Below, piece by piece: positions 45,063-53,999 of a stretch of DNA of 54,552 bases. The stretch is from Desulfobacterium sp. (GTDB lineage Bacteria > Desulfobacterota > Desulfobacteria > Desulfobacterales > Desulfobacteraceae), in NCBI GenBank assembly GCA_016342325.1, contig JAEINR010000033.1, positions 1-54,552 on the forward strand, given 5' to 3'. The position numbers and the translations under genes are program-made. The notes under the pieces were generated by a model that was given only the letters and a program-made list of their open reading frames with translations, did no database searches and was not told the origin of the DNA. The first letter of the stretch is position 1, and each line of letters opens with the position of its first letter.

Positions 45063-47966
45063 TTAAGTTCGCTGGTTCGCGAGCATCTTCTTGAGATAAT
45101 ATCCGGTGTGGCTTTGGGTTGAACGGGCGATCTTTTCCGGGGAGCCTACGGCCACGATCTCTCCGCCCTTGTGCCCCCCTTCCGGGCCAATGTCCATCAC
45201 CCAGTCCGCTGTCTTGATGACATCCAGATTGTGCTCGATGATGATCACCGTGTTGCCGGCATCCGAAAGGCGCTTGAGCACCTTTAAGAGGAGTCTTACG
45301 TCCTGGAAATGGAGGCCGGTGGTGGGCTCGTCCAGGATGTAGAGGGTCTTGCCCGTGTCCCTTTTTGCAAGCTCCCTTGCAAGCTTTATCCGCTGGGCCT
45401 CGCCCCCGGAAAGGGTGGTGGCTGCCTGGCCGAGCTTGATATAGGTGAGCCCCACATCCATGAGGGTGGTGAGGATGGTTCGGATCTTGGGGTGGGTTGA
45501 AAAGAGTTCCATGGCCTGGAGTATGGAGAGGTCAAGCACGTCGGCGATGGAGTGGTCCTTGTACTTGATCTCCAGGGTGGCGTTGTTGAACCGTTTGCCG
45601 TTGCACACCTCGCAGGGGACAAATACGTCTGCGAGAAAGTGCATCTCCACCTTGATGTACCCGTCACCGTGGCAGGCTTCGCACCGGCCGCCCTTGACAT
45701 TAAAGGAGAACCGTCCTTTTTGGTAGCCCCGGGCCCTGGCCTCGGGAAGGCTTGCAAACAGGTCCCGGATGGGGTCGAACACCTTTGTATAGGTGGCGGG
45801 ATTGCTCCGTGGGGTACGGCCGATGGGTTTCTGGTCGATGTTGATGATCTTGTCCAGGTTTGAAAGGCCTGTGATGGTCTTGTGCTTGCCCACGTCCAGG
45901 GTGGCGTTATTGAGCTTAACGGCCAGGGCCGGATAGAGGATCTGGTTGATGAGGGTGGATTTCCCGGCGCCGGAAACCCCGGTGATCGCCACCACCAGAC
46001 CCAGGGGTATTTTGGCCGTGAGGTTCTTGAGATTGTTCTCTTTGGCCCCTTTGATGGTGATCCATTTGTTACCCATCTCTTTGGGCGTCCGTCTTACTGC
46101 CGGAATTTCAATGGACTCTGTCATGTTGAGGAATCTGCCGGTGATGGAAGCCGGATCCGCCTTGATCTGCTCCGGGGTGCCCTGGGCCACGATCTGTCCG
46201 CCGAGGTGGCCTGCCCCGGGACCGATGTCCACGATCCAGTCGCTTTTGGACATGGTTTCCTCATCATGCTCCACTACGATGAGGGTGTTGCCGATATCCC
46301 TGAGGTGGTGGAGGGTGTTGATCAGCTTTCCATTGTCCCGCTGGTGGAGGCCGATGGAGGGCTCGTCCAGGATGTAGAGCACCCCGGTGAGCTCCGATCC
46401 GATCTGGGAGGCCAGGCGGATCCGCTGGGATTCGCCCCCGGAAAGGGTGGGGCCGTTCCGGTCCAGGGAAAGGTAGTCCAGTCCCACGTTGACGAGGAAG
46501 CTTAACCGATTCGATATCTCCTTCAACAGCTCTTCGGCAATGAGGCGCTGGTTGCCCACCAGGGTGAGGCTGTTGATGAAGTCATGGGTCTCCTGGATGG
46601 TCATCTCGGTAAGATCGATGATGGAGCGCCCGTTGATCAGCACGTGGAGGACCTCCTCCTTGAGGCGTCTGCCCCGGCAGGCTGGGCAGGGTTTGGAGGT
46701 CATGAAGCCGGAGTAGTACTTTTTCGATCCCTCGGACTGGGTGGACCGGTACCGGCGCATGAGGGTGTTGACCACGCCCTCGTGGGCCATGGTCACCTCC
46801 CCCTGGATCTTGGCCGAGTTCCAGGTGACGGTGAGTTCCTTTCCGTTGGAGCCGTAGAGGATGAGATCCTTTTGTTTTTTTGGAAGATCCTTCCAGGGGG
46901 TGTCATAGTCAAGGCCCCACTGCTCTTCCATGGCCAGGAGCTGGCCCTTTCCCCAGGAGCTGTTGGTGTACCGTGGATTTTTCAAAAAATAGTTCTTCCA
47001 GGGGATCACCGCCCCCTCCCGGATGGTGAGGGTTTTGTCCGCCACAATCTTGTCAACGTCCATGGACAGGAGGGTGCCGATGCCGTTGCATTCCGGGCAC
47101 ATGCCAATGGGGGAGTTGAAGGAGAAGAGCTGGGGAACCAGTTCAGGGTAGGCCAGGCCGCAGCAGGAACGCGCCTCGCTCATCTTCAGGTCTTCCCGGC
47201 CCAGGATGTGCACCAAAAGCTGGCCGTTGCCCAGGCGAAGGGCTGTTTCCACCGAGTCGGTCAATCGTTTGCCAAATTCTGGATCATTCTTGATCACAAG
47301 GCGGTCCACCACCACCTCGATGTTGTGCTTTTTGTTTTTGGACAGGGCCTGGACATCGGTGAGATCCTGGACCACACCGTTGATTCTCACCCGGGCGAAG
47401 CCTTCTTTTTTCAGGTCCTCCAGCCGGTCCCGGTGTTCTCCTTTCCGGTTCTCCACAATGGGGGCCATGACAAGGATCTTGGACGCGGCCGGAAGGGAAA
47501 GGATCTGGGAAACCATGCCCTGGGCATTGCCCTGGCCCACCTTTTTGCTGCATTTGTAGCAATGCTGGGTGCCGATCCTGGCAAAGAGGACCCTGAGATA
47601 GTCGTAGATCTCGGTGATGGTGCCCACCGTGGACCTGGGATTTTTGCTGGCTGCCTTCTGTTCGATGGCAATGGTGGGGGAGAGCCCCCGGATGGTGTCG
47701 TATTTGGGTTTTTCCATCTGGCCGATGAACTGCCGGGCGTAGGAGGAGAGGGACTCCACATAGCGCCGCTGGCCCTCGGCAAAGATGGTGTCAAAGGCCA
47801 GGCTGGATTTGCCCGATCCCGAAACCCCGGTAAAGACGATTAATTGTTTTTTGGGGAGCTCGACTTCGATGTTTTTGAGGTTGTGCTCCCTTGCTCCCTT
47901 GACGATGATGGTGTCAAGTTCCACGGTCTTGATAATGGATTCCATTGCTGAATCGCCGTCCTTCAT
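45063..47966 (-). CDS. uvrA: Excinuclease ABC subunit A
   Basis: 967 residues. Two ABC ATPase modules: Walker A FTGVSGSGKSSLAFDTIFAE at the N-terminus and ITGVSGAGKSTLINQ in the second half; signatures LSGGESQRIRLA and LSGGEAQRIKLA; zinc-finger cysteines CEACHGDGY and VPCEVCNG. Recognises DNA damage in nucleotide excision repair with UvrB/UvrC. Length matches the family. Start at 47966, or the in-frame ATG at 47945. No other repair genes nearby. Confidence 0.97.
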   Translation of the reverse strand: MKDGDSAMESIIKTVELDTIIVKGAREHNLKNIEVELPKKQLIVFTGVSGSGKSSLAFDTIFAEGQRRYVESLSSYARQFIGQMEKPKYDTIRGLSPTIAIEQKAASKNPRSTVGTITEIYDYLRVLFARIGTQHCYKCSKKVGQGNAQGMVSQILSLPAASKILVMAPIVENRKGEHRDRLEDLKKEGFARVRINGVVQDLTDVQALSKNKKHNIEVVVDRLVIKNDPEFGKRLTDSVETALRLGNGQLLVHILGREDLKMSEARSCCGLAYPELVPQLFSFNSPIGMCPECNGIGTLLSMDVDKIVADKTLTIREGAVIPWKNYFLKNPRYTNSSWGKGQLLAMEEQWGLDYDTPWKDLPKKQKDLILYGSNGKELTVTWNSAKIQGEVTMAHEGVVNTLMRRYRSTQSEGSKKYYSGFMTSKPCPACRGRRLKEEVLHVLINGRSIIDLTEMTIQETHDFINSLTLVGNQRLIAEELLKEISNRLSFLVNVGLDYLSLDRNGPTLSGGESQRIRLASQIGSELTGVLYILDEPSIGLHQRDNGKLINTLHHLRDIGNTLIVVEHDEETMSKSDWIVDIGPGAGHLGGQIVAQGTPEQIKADPASITGRFLNMTESIEIPAVRRTPKEMGNKWITIKGAKENNLKNLTAKIPLGLVVAITGVSGAGKSTLINQILYPALAVKLNNATLDVGKHKTITGLSNLDKIINIDQKPIGRTPRSNPATYTKVFDPIRDLFASLPEARARGYQKGRFSFNVKGGRCEACHGDGYIKVEMHFLADVFVPCEVCNGKRFNNATLEIKYKDHSIADVLDLSILQAMELFSTHPKIRTILTTLMDVGLTYIKLGQAATTLSGGEAQRIKLARELAKRDTGKTLYILDEPTTGLHFQDVRLLLKVLKRLSDAGNTVIIIEHNLDVIKTADWVMDIGPEGGHKGGEIVAVGSPEKIARSTQSHTGYYLKKMLANQRT

Positions 47967-48070
47967 GGTGAAAGATCCCGCTGTTCTTATATGTTTTAGC
48001 CCGTTTCGGGGCAGGTTCGCTCCACGGTGCTGAGCCCTTAGGTCAAGTAAAAGATAATAAGCACGGCCCG

Positions 48071-48110
48071 GGCAATGTAAAGGGCAATGTAAATGTCAAT
48101 GTAAAGGGCA
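48071..48110. repeat. 12-bp tandem repeat
   Basis: GGCAATGTAAAG (48071-48082), GGCAATGTAAAT (48083-48094) and GTCAATGTAAAG (48095-48106), then GGCA. In the divergent region between uvrA and the 48206 gene. Confidence 0.7.
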
Positions 48111-48205
48111 GGGGTGTGGTCACCTTTCCCTTTAAGGGGATATAATAGTGTGCTATAAATAGTTTTTTTTACAAGAGTTCATGCAAATTTTACAAAGAGG
48201 AAACT

Positions 48206-48592
48206 ATGGCCAGGGAAAACGATGTTGTTTTAATATATTTAGAGGATAGTCCTGTCTCGTTTGCCAGGGTGGAGTCCATTGAACCGGATTCCAAAAAAGA
48301 CTGGTATCAGATAAAGCTGCTCATGTTCCAGATTCCGGTCCAGGTGGTGATCTGGACACTCAAGGATCTCTATATCAATGGTGAGGAGTTCTTCATGGGG
48401 GGAAAGCAGATGCGCCTCGAGGTTGTCGAGTGCCCTGGGGACGATATGCTTGTTGATCCGGATGCGCTGGCGCTGGATGATGATTCCGGGGAGCCGGTCC
48501 CGAAAAAGGAAGCCCCCAAGGGCGGGGGTAAAATCATCTCCCTGGCAGAGGTGAAACGCTTGAAAAAGGAAAATGGGTCAGAAACGTCTTAA
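48206..48592 (+). CDS. Conserved hypothetical protein
   Basis: 128 residues. An N-terminal ~75-residue globular part (LIYLEDSPVSFARVESIEPD; IPVQVVIWTLKDLYINGEEF) and a charged, Pro/Lys-rich tail. No recognised domain. The DUF1848 gene starts 20 bases before its end in another frame. A general binding or regulatory role is the most I can say. Confidence 0.7.
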   Translation: MARENDVVLIYLEDSPVSFARVESIEPDSKKDWYQIKLLMFQIPVQVVIWTLKDLYINGEEFFMGGKQMRLEVVECPGDDMLVDPDALALDDDSGEPVPKKEAPKGGGKIISLAEVKRLKKENGSETS

Positions 48593-49469
48593 GGTGATAT
48601 CCGCCTCCCGGCGGACCGACATTCCGGCATTTTACATGGAGTGGTTCATGGCCGGTATCGAAGTCGGATCGTTTGAGGTGACCAACCCCTACAATGGTGT
48701 CAAACGACGGGTGGATGCCACCCCTGACACGGTTCACACCATTGTGTTCTGGTCCAAGAACTACCGGCCCTTTCTCGAGGCGGGGGTGGGCCGGATTTTG
48801 AAACAGCTGGGATTTCACCTTTTTTTCAACTTCACCGTCAACTCCGGCTCAACCCTGCTGGAACCCGGGGTGCCACCCCTTGACGACCGGCTGGATCAAC
48901 TGGATCGTCTCAGCCAGGAGTTTGGTCCTGAAACCATCTCCTGGCGGTTTGATCCCATCTGTTTTTTCCAGACCGACCCGGGTATCGTTGGGAACAATCT
49001 TGGGGATTTTACACGGATTGCCCAAGTCGCCGGACAATGGGGAATTAAACGGTGCATTACAAGTTTTGTGGATGACTATTCAAAGATTCGGACACGGCTT
49101 GACAGGCTCAGGCGGGACGGGCGGCCATCCATGGCGCTGGTGGATCCGGGCATGGACAAGAAACGGGAGATCCTCCTTCGCATGGAAAAGGTGCTATACA
49201 CGTCCGGTATCCGTCTCTACACCTGCTGCGAAGGATCCCTCTTTGCCACCCTGCCCGAAACTTCGGGTATCGGGGAGAGCGCCTGTATTCCCGGAAAGCT
49301 TTTGGCTGAGTTGTTTGGCGGCAGCCCGGTCCGGGCCCGGGATTTCGGCCAGCGGTCCAAGCAAGGATGCGGCTGCACCCAAAGCGTTGACATCGGCTCC
49401 TATGGGATTCATCCCTGCTTCCACAACTGCCTCTTTTGCTATGCAAATCCTGCACTGGACAAAGTATAG
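48573..49469 (+). CDS. DUF1848 family protein with C-terminal CX3CX2C motif
   Basis: 298 residues. N-terminus VISASRRTDIPAFYMEWF and TIVFWSKNYRPF are typical of DUF1848. The C-terminal ~35 residues hold CGCTQS, then CFHNCLFCYANP, a C-x3-C-x2-C spacing identical to the radical-SAM cluster motif but at the wrong end of the protein. A TIM-barrel-like enzyme binding a [4Fe-4S] cluster is plausible; the reaction is unknown. Overlaps the previous gene by 20 bases. The last codons lie in a 38-bp tandem repeat (49441-49552). Confidence 0.82.
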   Translation: MGQKRLKVISASRRTDIPAFYMEWFMAGIEVGSFEVTNPYNGVKRRVDATPDTVHTIVFWSKNYRPFLEAGVGRILKQLGFHLFFNFTVNSGSTLLEPGVPPLDDRLDQLDRLSQEFGPETISWRFDPICFFQTDPGIVGNNLGDFTRIAQVAGQWGIKRCITSFVDDYSKIRTRLDRLRRDGRPSMALVDPGMDKKREILLRMEKVLYTSGIRLYTCCEGSLFATLPETSGIGESACIPGKLLAELFGGSPVRARDFGQRSKQGCGCTQSVDIGSYGIHPCFHNCLFCYANPALDKV

Positions 49470-49552
49470 TAGAAAGCTATGCAAATCCTATAATGGACAA
49501 AATATAGTAGAAAACGATGCAAATCCCACCATGGACAAAGACTCACAAAGGA
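49441..49552 (+). repeat. 38-bp tandem repeat at the end of the DUF1848 gene
   Basis: Three consecutive units at 49441-49478, 49479-49516 and 49517-49552 each start ATGCAAATCC and share TGGACAAA. The first unit contains the stop codon of the DUF1848 gene. 38 is not a multiple of 3, so later units fall in other frames. Confidence 0.85.
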
Positions 49553-49563
49553 AATAATTTTTT

Positions 49564-50532
49564 ATGAAAATAGGCGATCTTGAGATCAAGGGGAGAACTG
49601 TTCTTGCCCCCCTTGCCGGTATTACCAACCTTCCGTTCCGGCTGATGACCAAGGAGTGCGGCTGCGCCCTGGTCTGTTCGGAGATGGTGAGCGCCAAAGG
49701 ACTTCAGTACAATTCAGAAAAAACCAAAAAGCTTCTGGAAACCGCTCCCGGGGAACGGCCGATCTCGGTTCAGATATTTGGTGCGGAAGCCGACTGCATG
49801 GCAAGGGCGGCGAGCTATATCGAGGCCGAACAAGGGGCCGACATCATTGACATCAATTTTGGCTGCAGTGTCAAGAAGGTGGCCAAGACCGGTGCCGGGG
49901 TGGCTCTTATGAAGGATTTTGACAACGCCCGGGAGATTATCCGGGCCGTGCGGGCCGCCATCACCATCCCCTTTACCATCAAGATCCGTTCGGGCTGGGA
50001 CAGCTCCGCGACCCAGGCCTTTGACATTGCCCGCATGGCGGAAGAGAACGGAGTGGATGCCATTGCCATCCATCCCCGGACCGCCGGCCAGGGCTTCAGG
50101 GGCCGGGCCGACTGGCGCGTCATCAAACAGTTGAAACAGATGCTCTCCATTCCTGTGATCGGCAATGGGGACATCACCACCCCGGAAGAGGGCGTTGCCA
50201 TGGTGGAAGAGACCGGGTGCGACGGTGTCATGGTGGGCCGGGCCGCCATGGGCGATCCCTTTATCTTTGCCGGCATCGAGGCCTTGCTCCAGGGCGAGAC
50301 ATGGGTGGAACCCTCGCTCCAAGAGCGGTTTGCCGTCATGGAGCGCCTGGTCGACTCCCATGTGGATTATCTGGGTGAACGGGTTGCCTGCAAGATGATG
50401 CGAAGCAGGCTTTCCTGGTTTGTCAAGGGGTTGTCCGGCGCCTCTGTTTTCAGGAAGGAGTTGACCGGGATCGAATCCAGGGACCAGGCGATTTCCCTGA
50501 TTCGCAATTATGGAGCAAGTATTGTGGGGTGA
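49564..50532 (+). CDS. dusB: tRNA-dihydrouridine synthase B
   Basis: 322 residues with VLAPLAGITNLPFR, the catalytic-Cys loop INFGCSVKKVAKTGAG (Cys101), IAIHPRTAGQGFRGRADW and MVGRAAMGDPFIF. The family normally has GCP after the Asn-x-Gly; here the Pro is Ser. FMN enzyme that reduces uridine in tRNA. In many bacteria dusB is next to fis; not here. Confidence 0.93.
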   Translation: MKIGDLEIKGRTVLAPLAGITNLPFRLMTKECGCALVCSEMVSAKGLQYNSEKTKKLLETAPGERPISVQIFGAEADCMARAASYIEAEQGADIIDINFGCSVKKVAKTGAGVALMKDFDNAREIIRAVRAAITIPFTIKIRSGWDSSATQAFDIARMAEENGVDAIAIHPRTAGQGFRGRADWRVIKQLKQMLSIPVIGNGDITTPEEGVAMVEETGCDGVMVGRAAMGDPFIFAGIEALLQGETWVEPSLQERFAVMERLVDSHVDYLGERVACKMMRSRLSWFVKGLSGASVFRKELTGIESRDQAISLIRNYGASIVG

Positions 50533-50629
50533 CCACCAAAGGGGGCTTGCTTTAATGTTTGATTTCAGGGGAGGATCAGGGTATAGATGAATCATCCAAC
50601 CTTCCATTCTTCGTGAGGGGCATGATCCT

Positions 50630-51985
50630 ATGAAAGAGAAAAAACAACTGTTTAAGTGGTTGAACCAAAACCAGCTGCGCACCCTCTACACCAGCGCAGA
50701 GTTGGTCACGTTTGAGAAGGGGGAGACGGTGATCCAGGAGCGGTCCATGGAGCAGGTCATCTACATGGTGCTCAAGGGGCGCCTGCGGGTGGAGAAGCGC
50801 CTGACCAGCACCAACAAGGTCCTGGGCTTCATGGGGCCGGGGGATCTGTTCGGCGAACTTTCTTTTGTGAGCCGAAAACCGAGAACCGTGTCGGTAAAGG
50901 TGGATGAGACCGCCTCCCTCATCCGGGTGGACAGGGACACCCTGGATAATCTGGACCGGGATCTCCAGCTCTTCTTTTATAAGCGCATTACAGACGTTGC
51001 CGCCGACAGGATCAGTCAGATCGAAAAACGGGAACGGATGTTGGAAACCAGGGACAAGGCCTTGATGCGTCGTGCCTTCGCCCTTGCCACGGCCAAGGCC
51101 AGGGGCGTCCAGGAGTCACCCTTGATCCAGGAGGTGGTTTCCACTGTGCCTCGGCTGCCGATGTTTGCCGTCTCCCTGGCCGGTAAGCTTCTGGAGGATA
51201 CCATATCTCCCAGGGAGGTGGCCCAGCAGGTGACAAAGGATCCCTCCCTTGCCGCCATGATTCTCAAGACCATCAACTCCTCCTACCGGGGGCTTGGCGT
51301 CCAGGTCTCGGATGTCCACCACGCCGTCATGCTCCTGGGGTATAACGAGGTTTCCCAGATCATAATCGCAGAGGGGTTAAGAAGGACGCTTCCCGACTCC
51401 GAGCTCTTCAGGGAGCTTTACGACCATTCTTTGGCCATCTCAATCCTGAGCTATGAAATTTCCCGGCAATTCAATGTGGCAAAACCCTCTGAGATCTCGA
51501 CCCTCAGCATTCTCCATGAGCTGGGCCAGATCGTGATTCAGCTTTTGAAGATGAAGAACCCGAAGCTCGACCCCCTGTTTGACCTGGAGGATGCTTCCCA
51601 GATGGGAACCATGCTGCTCAAGAGCTGGGGCCTGCCGCCTGTGATCTGCGATACCGTGGAATTCCTGGGCTACCCTGAATTTGCCGTGCCGCCAACAATC
51701 CCGGAATCGGTGAGAATCAATGTGGGGGTTCTCTATCTTGCCCATCTCTGTTACGACGCTTTGAAGGGTCGGCAGGACATTGACCTGCCCCTGATCTTCT
51801 ACGACCGTTACCTCACCCTTTTAAACATCGAGCAGTGTCCCCTGGCAGACCTGGTGGGAGACCAGATCCTTCCGGCTCTGATTCGAAAGATCGCCACCCT
51901 GCCGACCTCCCTCATCCGGATCCTCCAGGCGTTTGTGGAGAAAAACGAGATGTTCTCCCTCTACCATCATTTTAACGAGTTATAG
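50630..51985 (+). CDS. Cyclic-nucleotide-binding + HDOD domain protein
   Basis: 451 residues. N-terminal ~115 residues form a cNMP-binding/Crp-like domain (QVIYMVLKGRLRVEKR, PGDLFGELSFVSRKPRTVSV). From ~160 to ~370 an HDOD domain (PRLPMFAVSLAGKLLEDTIS, DPSLAAMILKTINSSYRGLG, HAVMLLGYNEVSQII). HDOD proteins act as signalling scaffolds; no enzymatic metal-binding HD pair is visible. Probably regulates second-messenger or stress responses. Convergent with pspA, 24 bases between stops. Confidence 0.9.
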   Translation: MKEKKQLFKWLNQNQLRTLYTSAELVTFEKGETVIQERSMEQVIYMVLKGRLRVEKRLTSTNKVLGFMGPGDLFGELSFVSRKPRTVSVKVDETASLIRVDRDTLDNLDRDLQLFFYKRITDVAADRISQIEKRERMLETRDKALMRRAFALATAKARGVQESPLIQEVVSTVPRLPMFAVSLAGKLLEDTISPREVAQQVTKDPSLAAMILKTINSSYRGLGVQVSDVHHAVMLLGYNEVSQIIIAEGLRRTLPDSELFRELYDHSLAISILSYEISRQFNVAKPSEISTLSILHELGQIVIQLLKMKNPKLDPLFDLEDASQMGTMLLKSWGLPPVICDTVEFLGYPEFAVPPTIPESVRINVGVLYLAHLCYDALKGRQDIDLPLIFYDRYLTLLNIEQCPLADLVGDQILPALIRKIATLPTSLIRILQAFVEKNEMFSLYHHFNEL

Positions 51986-52009
51986 CCAGGGACGTATCAT
52001 TCCCACGGT

Positions 52010-52708
52010 CTAACCGTCGATTCCCATGCGCTGCTTGAGCTGTTCGAGCTGCACCGAAGCGTGGGGCGTCTTGTCCACAAGGGCAAGGTCGATCTCTTTG
52101 TCCACCGTGTTTTCCTGGTCGGCAAGCTCGCCATAGGCCGAGGCCAGGGATTCATCTTCCTCCACCTTCTCCTTCATCCGTTCCAGCATGGCAATGGTGC
52201 CCGAGGTGTCGATGGACGCAAGCTGGCCGTTAATCTTTTTCGTGGATGCCGCTGTTTTTGCCCGTGCCTTGAGGGTGGCAAGTTCGTTGTCATAGGTGGT
52301 GATGGTGGATCGTAACCGGGCGACCTTTGTGTCAAGATCTTTTGCCATGGTTTCATGGCCCGCTGCTTCCTGGCTATGGTGCTGGGATTCGGCCAGGCGT
52401 TTTGTTTGTTCGTCCAGGGCACTGGTGGCCAGCCGTTCGGCTTCGGCCGTTTCCAGGGAACCGGTTCCGGCTTTCAGGAGCAGCTGTCTTGCCTTGTCCT
52501 CGTACTCCTGGGCCAGCCGTTGTTTTGCCACTGCCTCTTTTCGGGTTCTTATGGCGATGGCCTTGACCTGGGCCAGGCTCTGCATGGCAGCGTTAAGGTC
52601 TTTTTTCAGGTCCAGTATTCCCTGTTCGGTCATTTTGATGGGGTCTTCGAACCGGTCGATCATGGCATTTACGTTTGATTTACTTATGTTGAAAAATCGT
52701 TTAAACAT
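52010..52708 (-). CDS. pspA: PspA/IM30-family protein
   Basis: 232 residues, nearly all helical: MFKRFFNISKSNVNAMIDRF, IKMTEQGILDLKKDLNAAMQ, and several coiled-coil stretches. PspA/IM30 proteins form membrane-protecting ESCRT-III-like scaffolds. GGAGATAATCG before the ATG. The next upstream gene on the same strand encodes a YbjN-like protein 95 bases away. Confidence 0.9.
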   Translation of the reverse strand: MFKRFFNISKSNVNAMIDRFEDPIKMTEQGILDLKKDLNAAMQSLAQVKAIAIRTRKEAVAKQRLAQEYEDKARQLLLKAGTGSLETAEAERLATSALDEQTKRLAESQHHSQEAAGHETMAKDLDTKVARLRSTITTYDNELATLKARAKTAASTKKINGQLASIDTSGTIAMLERMKEKVEEDESLASAYGELADQENTVDKEIDLALVDKTPHASVQLEQLKQRMGIDG

Positions 52709-52803
52709 CGATTATCTCCTTTTTTTTAGCTTCTCGTATATGAATAGAAGCTATGTAATATTCTGCATTGATAATGCAGGCATTCAATATAGTGCGAATG
52801 TTC

Positions 52804-53250
52804 TTAATCGTCTGTGTGCATTTCCATCAGGCGGTCACCAAACTCCATGAGGGCAAGGCTTACACTGTTCAGCGAGGCCGCAAGTTCGTTTCTGTCAAGG
52901 TTGTCCATCTCCAGGGTGTCCCTGAAAAAGATCTCGGTGCCAGCGTGGTTCAGGACAAAGGCGCCCTGTTCCAGTTGCCGGTTGATCTTCAATAACTCCC
53001 CATAGCAGCCAGAATCGTTGTCCGGGGTCTCCATGATCTTCTGCTCAAGGATTACACGGGGAGGGAGGCACTGGATCTGCATGTTTTTGATCCCCTTGAG
53101 GGCGTCCCTCACAACCAGGCTCCCCGGGGTTTCTCCCTGGCCAATGATTTCAAGTTCCATCTCATTGATGACGCGGTTGATAAACCTGTAGGTGTTTTGA
53201 TTCATATTATTATCATTTTGTAATAATTCGTTACTTTCATTTTTGGTCAA
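52804..53250 (-). CDS. YbjN / type-III-chaperone-like protein
   Basis: 148 residues. The central part (YGELLKINRQLEQGAFVLNH, IFFRDTLEMDNLDRNELAAS) resembles YbjN and CesT-like chaperone folds. The start at 53250 is TTG without a strong ribosome-binding site; an ATG at 53205 is an alternative. Located upstream of pspA; a role in the same envelope-stress function is possible. Confidence 0.65.
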   Translation of the reverse strand: MTKNESNELLQNDNNMNQNTYRFINRVINEMELEIIGQGETPGSLVVRDALKGIKNMQIQCLPPRVILEQKIMETPDNDSGCYGELLKINRQLEQGAFVLNHAGTEIFFRDTLEMDNLDRNELAASLNSVSLALMEFGDRLMEMHTDD

Positions 53251-53324
53251 TCATCGTTATACATTACCAATCAAACAGTGTTGGTAAAGACTCTATCAGC
53301 ATGGAAGAATAAAGCGAGGACGTT

Positions 53325-53798
53325 ATGAACAGAGAACCGACAGCCCCCCCGGGAGAAACCTGGGAGTTTTTTTCCGCCTGCATCCATTATCTGGGAAAGG
53401 CCACCCTGACCGCCCTGTTTCAGAGGGGGGAGCGGCAGATTGAGCGATGGTCAGCAGATCCGACAACCTCGGCCAGCCAGCGAAACCCGGTGGACCGGTA
53501 CGAGCTCCTGCTCCAGGAACTGATGGATAAGAACCAGGAGGAGACAGCCCGTGCCGTGGTCGGCCGGCAGGCCCACATCGTTGGGTGCGAGCTTATGGAA
53601 AAAGATATGCCCCTGCCGGACAAGGGGAGCATTGAGCTTGAGATCATCGATGATCTTGGTGTAAAGGCTCATTACGACACGGTTTTGCTGGATCCGGAAT
53701 CGAACCAGCAGCAGTGCCGTATGGCCATGGAGGCCTTTATCCGGGAGTTGAAGGAGAATTACGTGAAAAAATGCCAGGACAACGACTGGACTCCCTAA
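53325..53798 (+). CDS. Hypothetical protein with HTH-like N-terminus
   Basis: 157 residues. ATLTALFQRGERQIERWSAD near residues 26-45 looks like a helix-turn-helix of the phage CII/Cro type; the remainder is acidic and helical with no known motif. GAGGACGTT before the ATG. Divergent from the YbjN/pspA pair with a 74-base gap, so it could regulate them (inference). Confidence 0.6.
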   Translation: MNREPTAPPGETWEFFSACIHYLGKATLTALFQRGERQIERWSADPTTSASQRNPVDRYELLLQELMDKNQEETARAVVGRQAHIVGCELMEKDMPLPDKGSIELEIIDDLGVKAHYDTVLLDPESNQQQCRMAMEAFIRELKENYVKKCQDNDWTP

Positions 53799-53999
53799 GC
53801 GATTGGGGGCAGGTTTAGCTTATTGGTTTGACCCCGATTGTTTTAAAAGGTTTTTTGATTGAAGGAGTTGTAGTAACGTGAAACCAGAACAGGACGGGGG
53901 CAGGCCGAGCTTTGAAACGGTCGGGATCAGTTGCTTATTTTATGATGTGGGATTGGCAATAAGCTAGGTCTGACCCTTTTAATAATGGAGGGGAAAAAC
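53799..53999. other. Intergenic region with TGACCC remnants
   Basis: 201 bases. Contains TTGACCCCGATTGTTTTAAA (53828-53847) and AAGCTAGGTCTGACCC (53962-53977), resembling the duplicated CCTGACCCCATTAA at 6546. Nothing else recognised. Confidence 0.4.
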
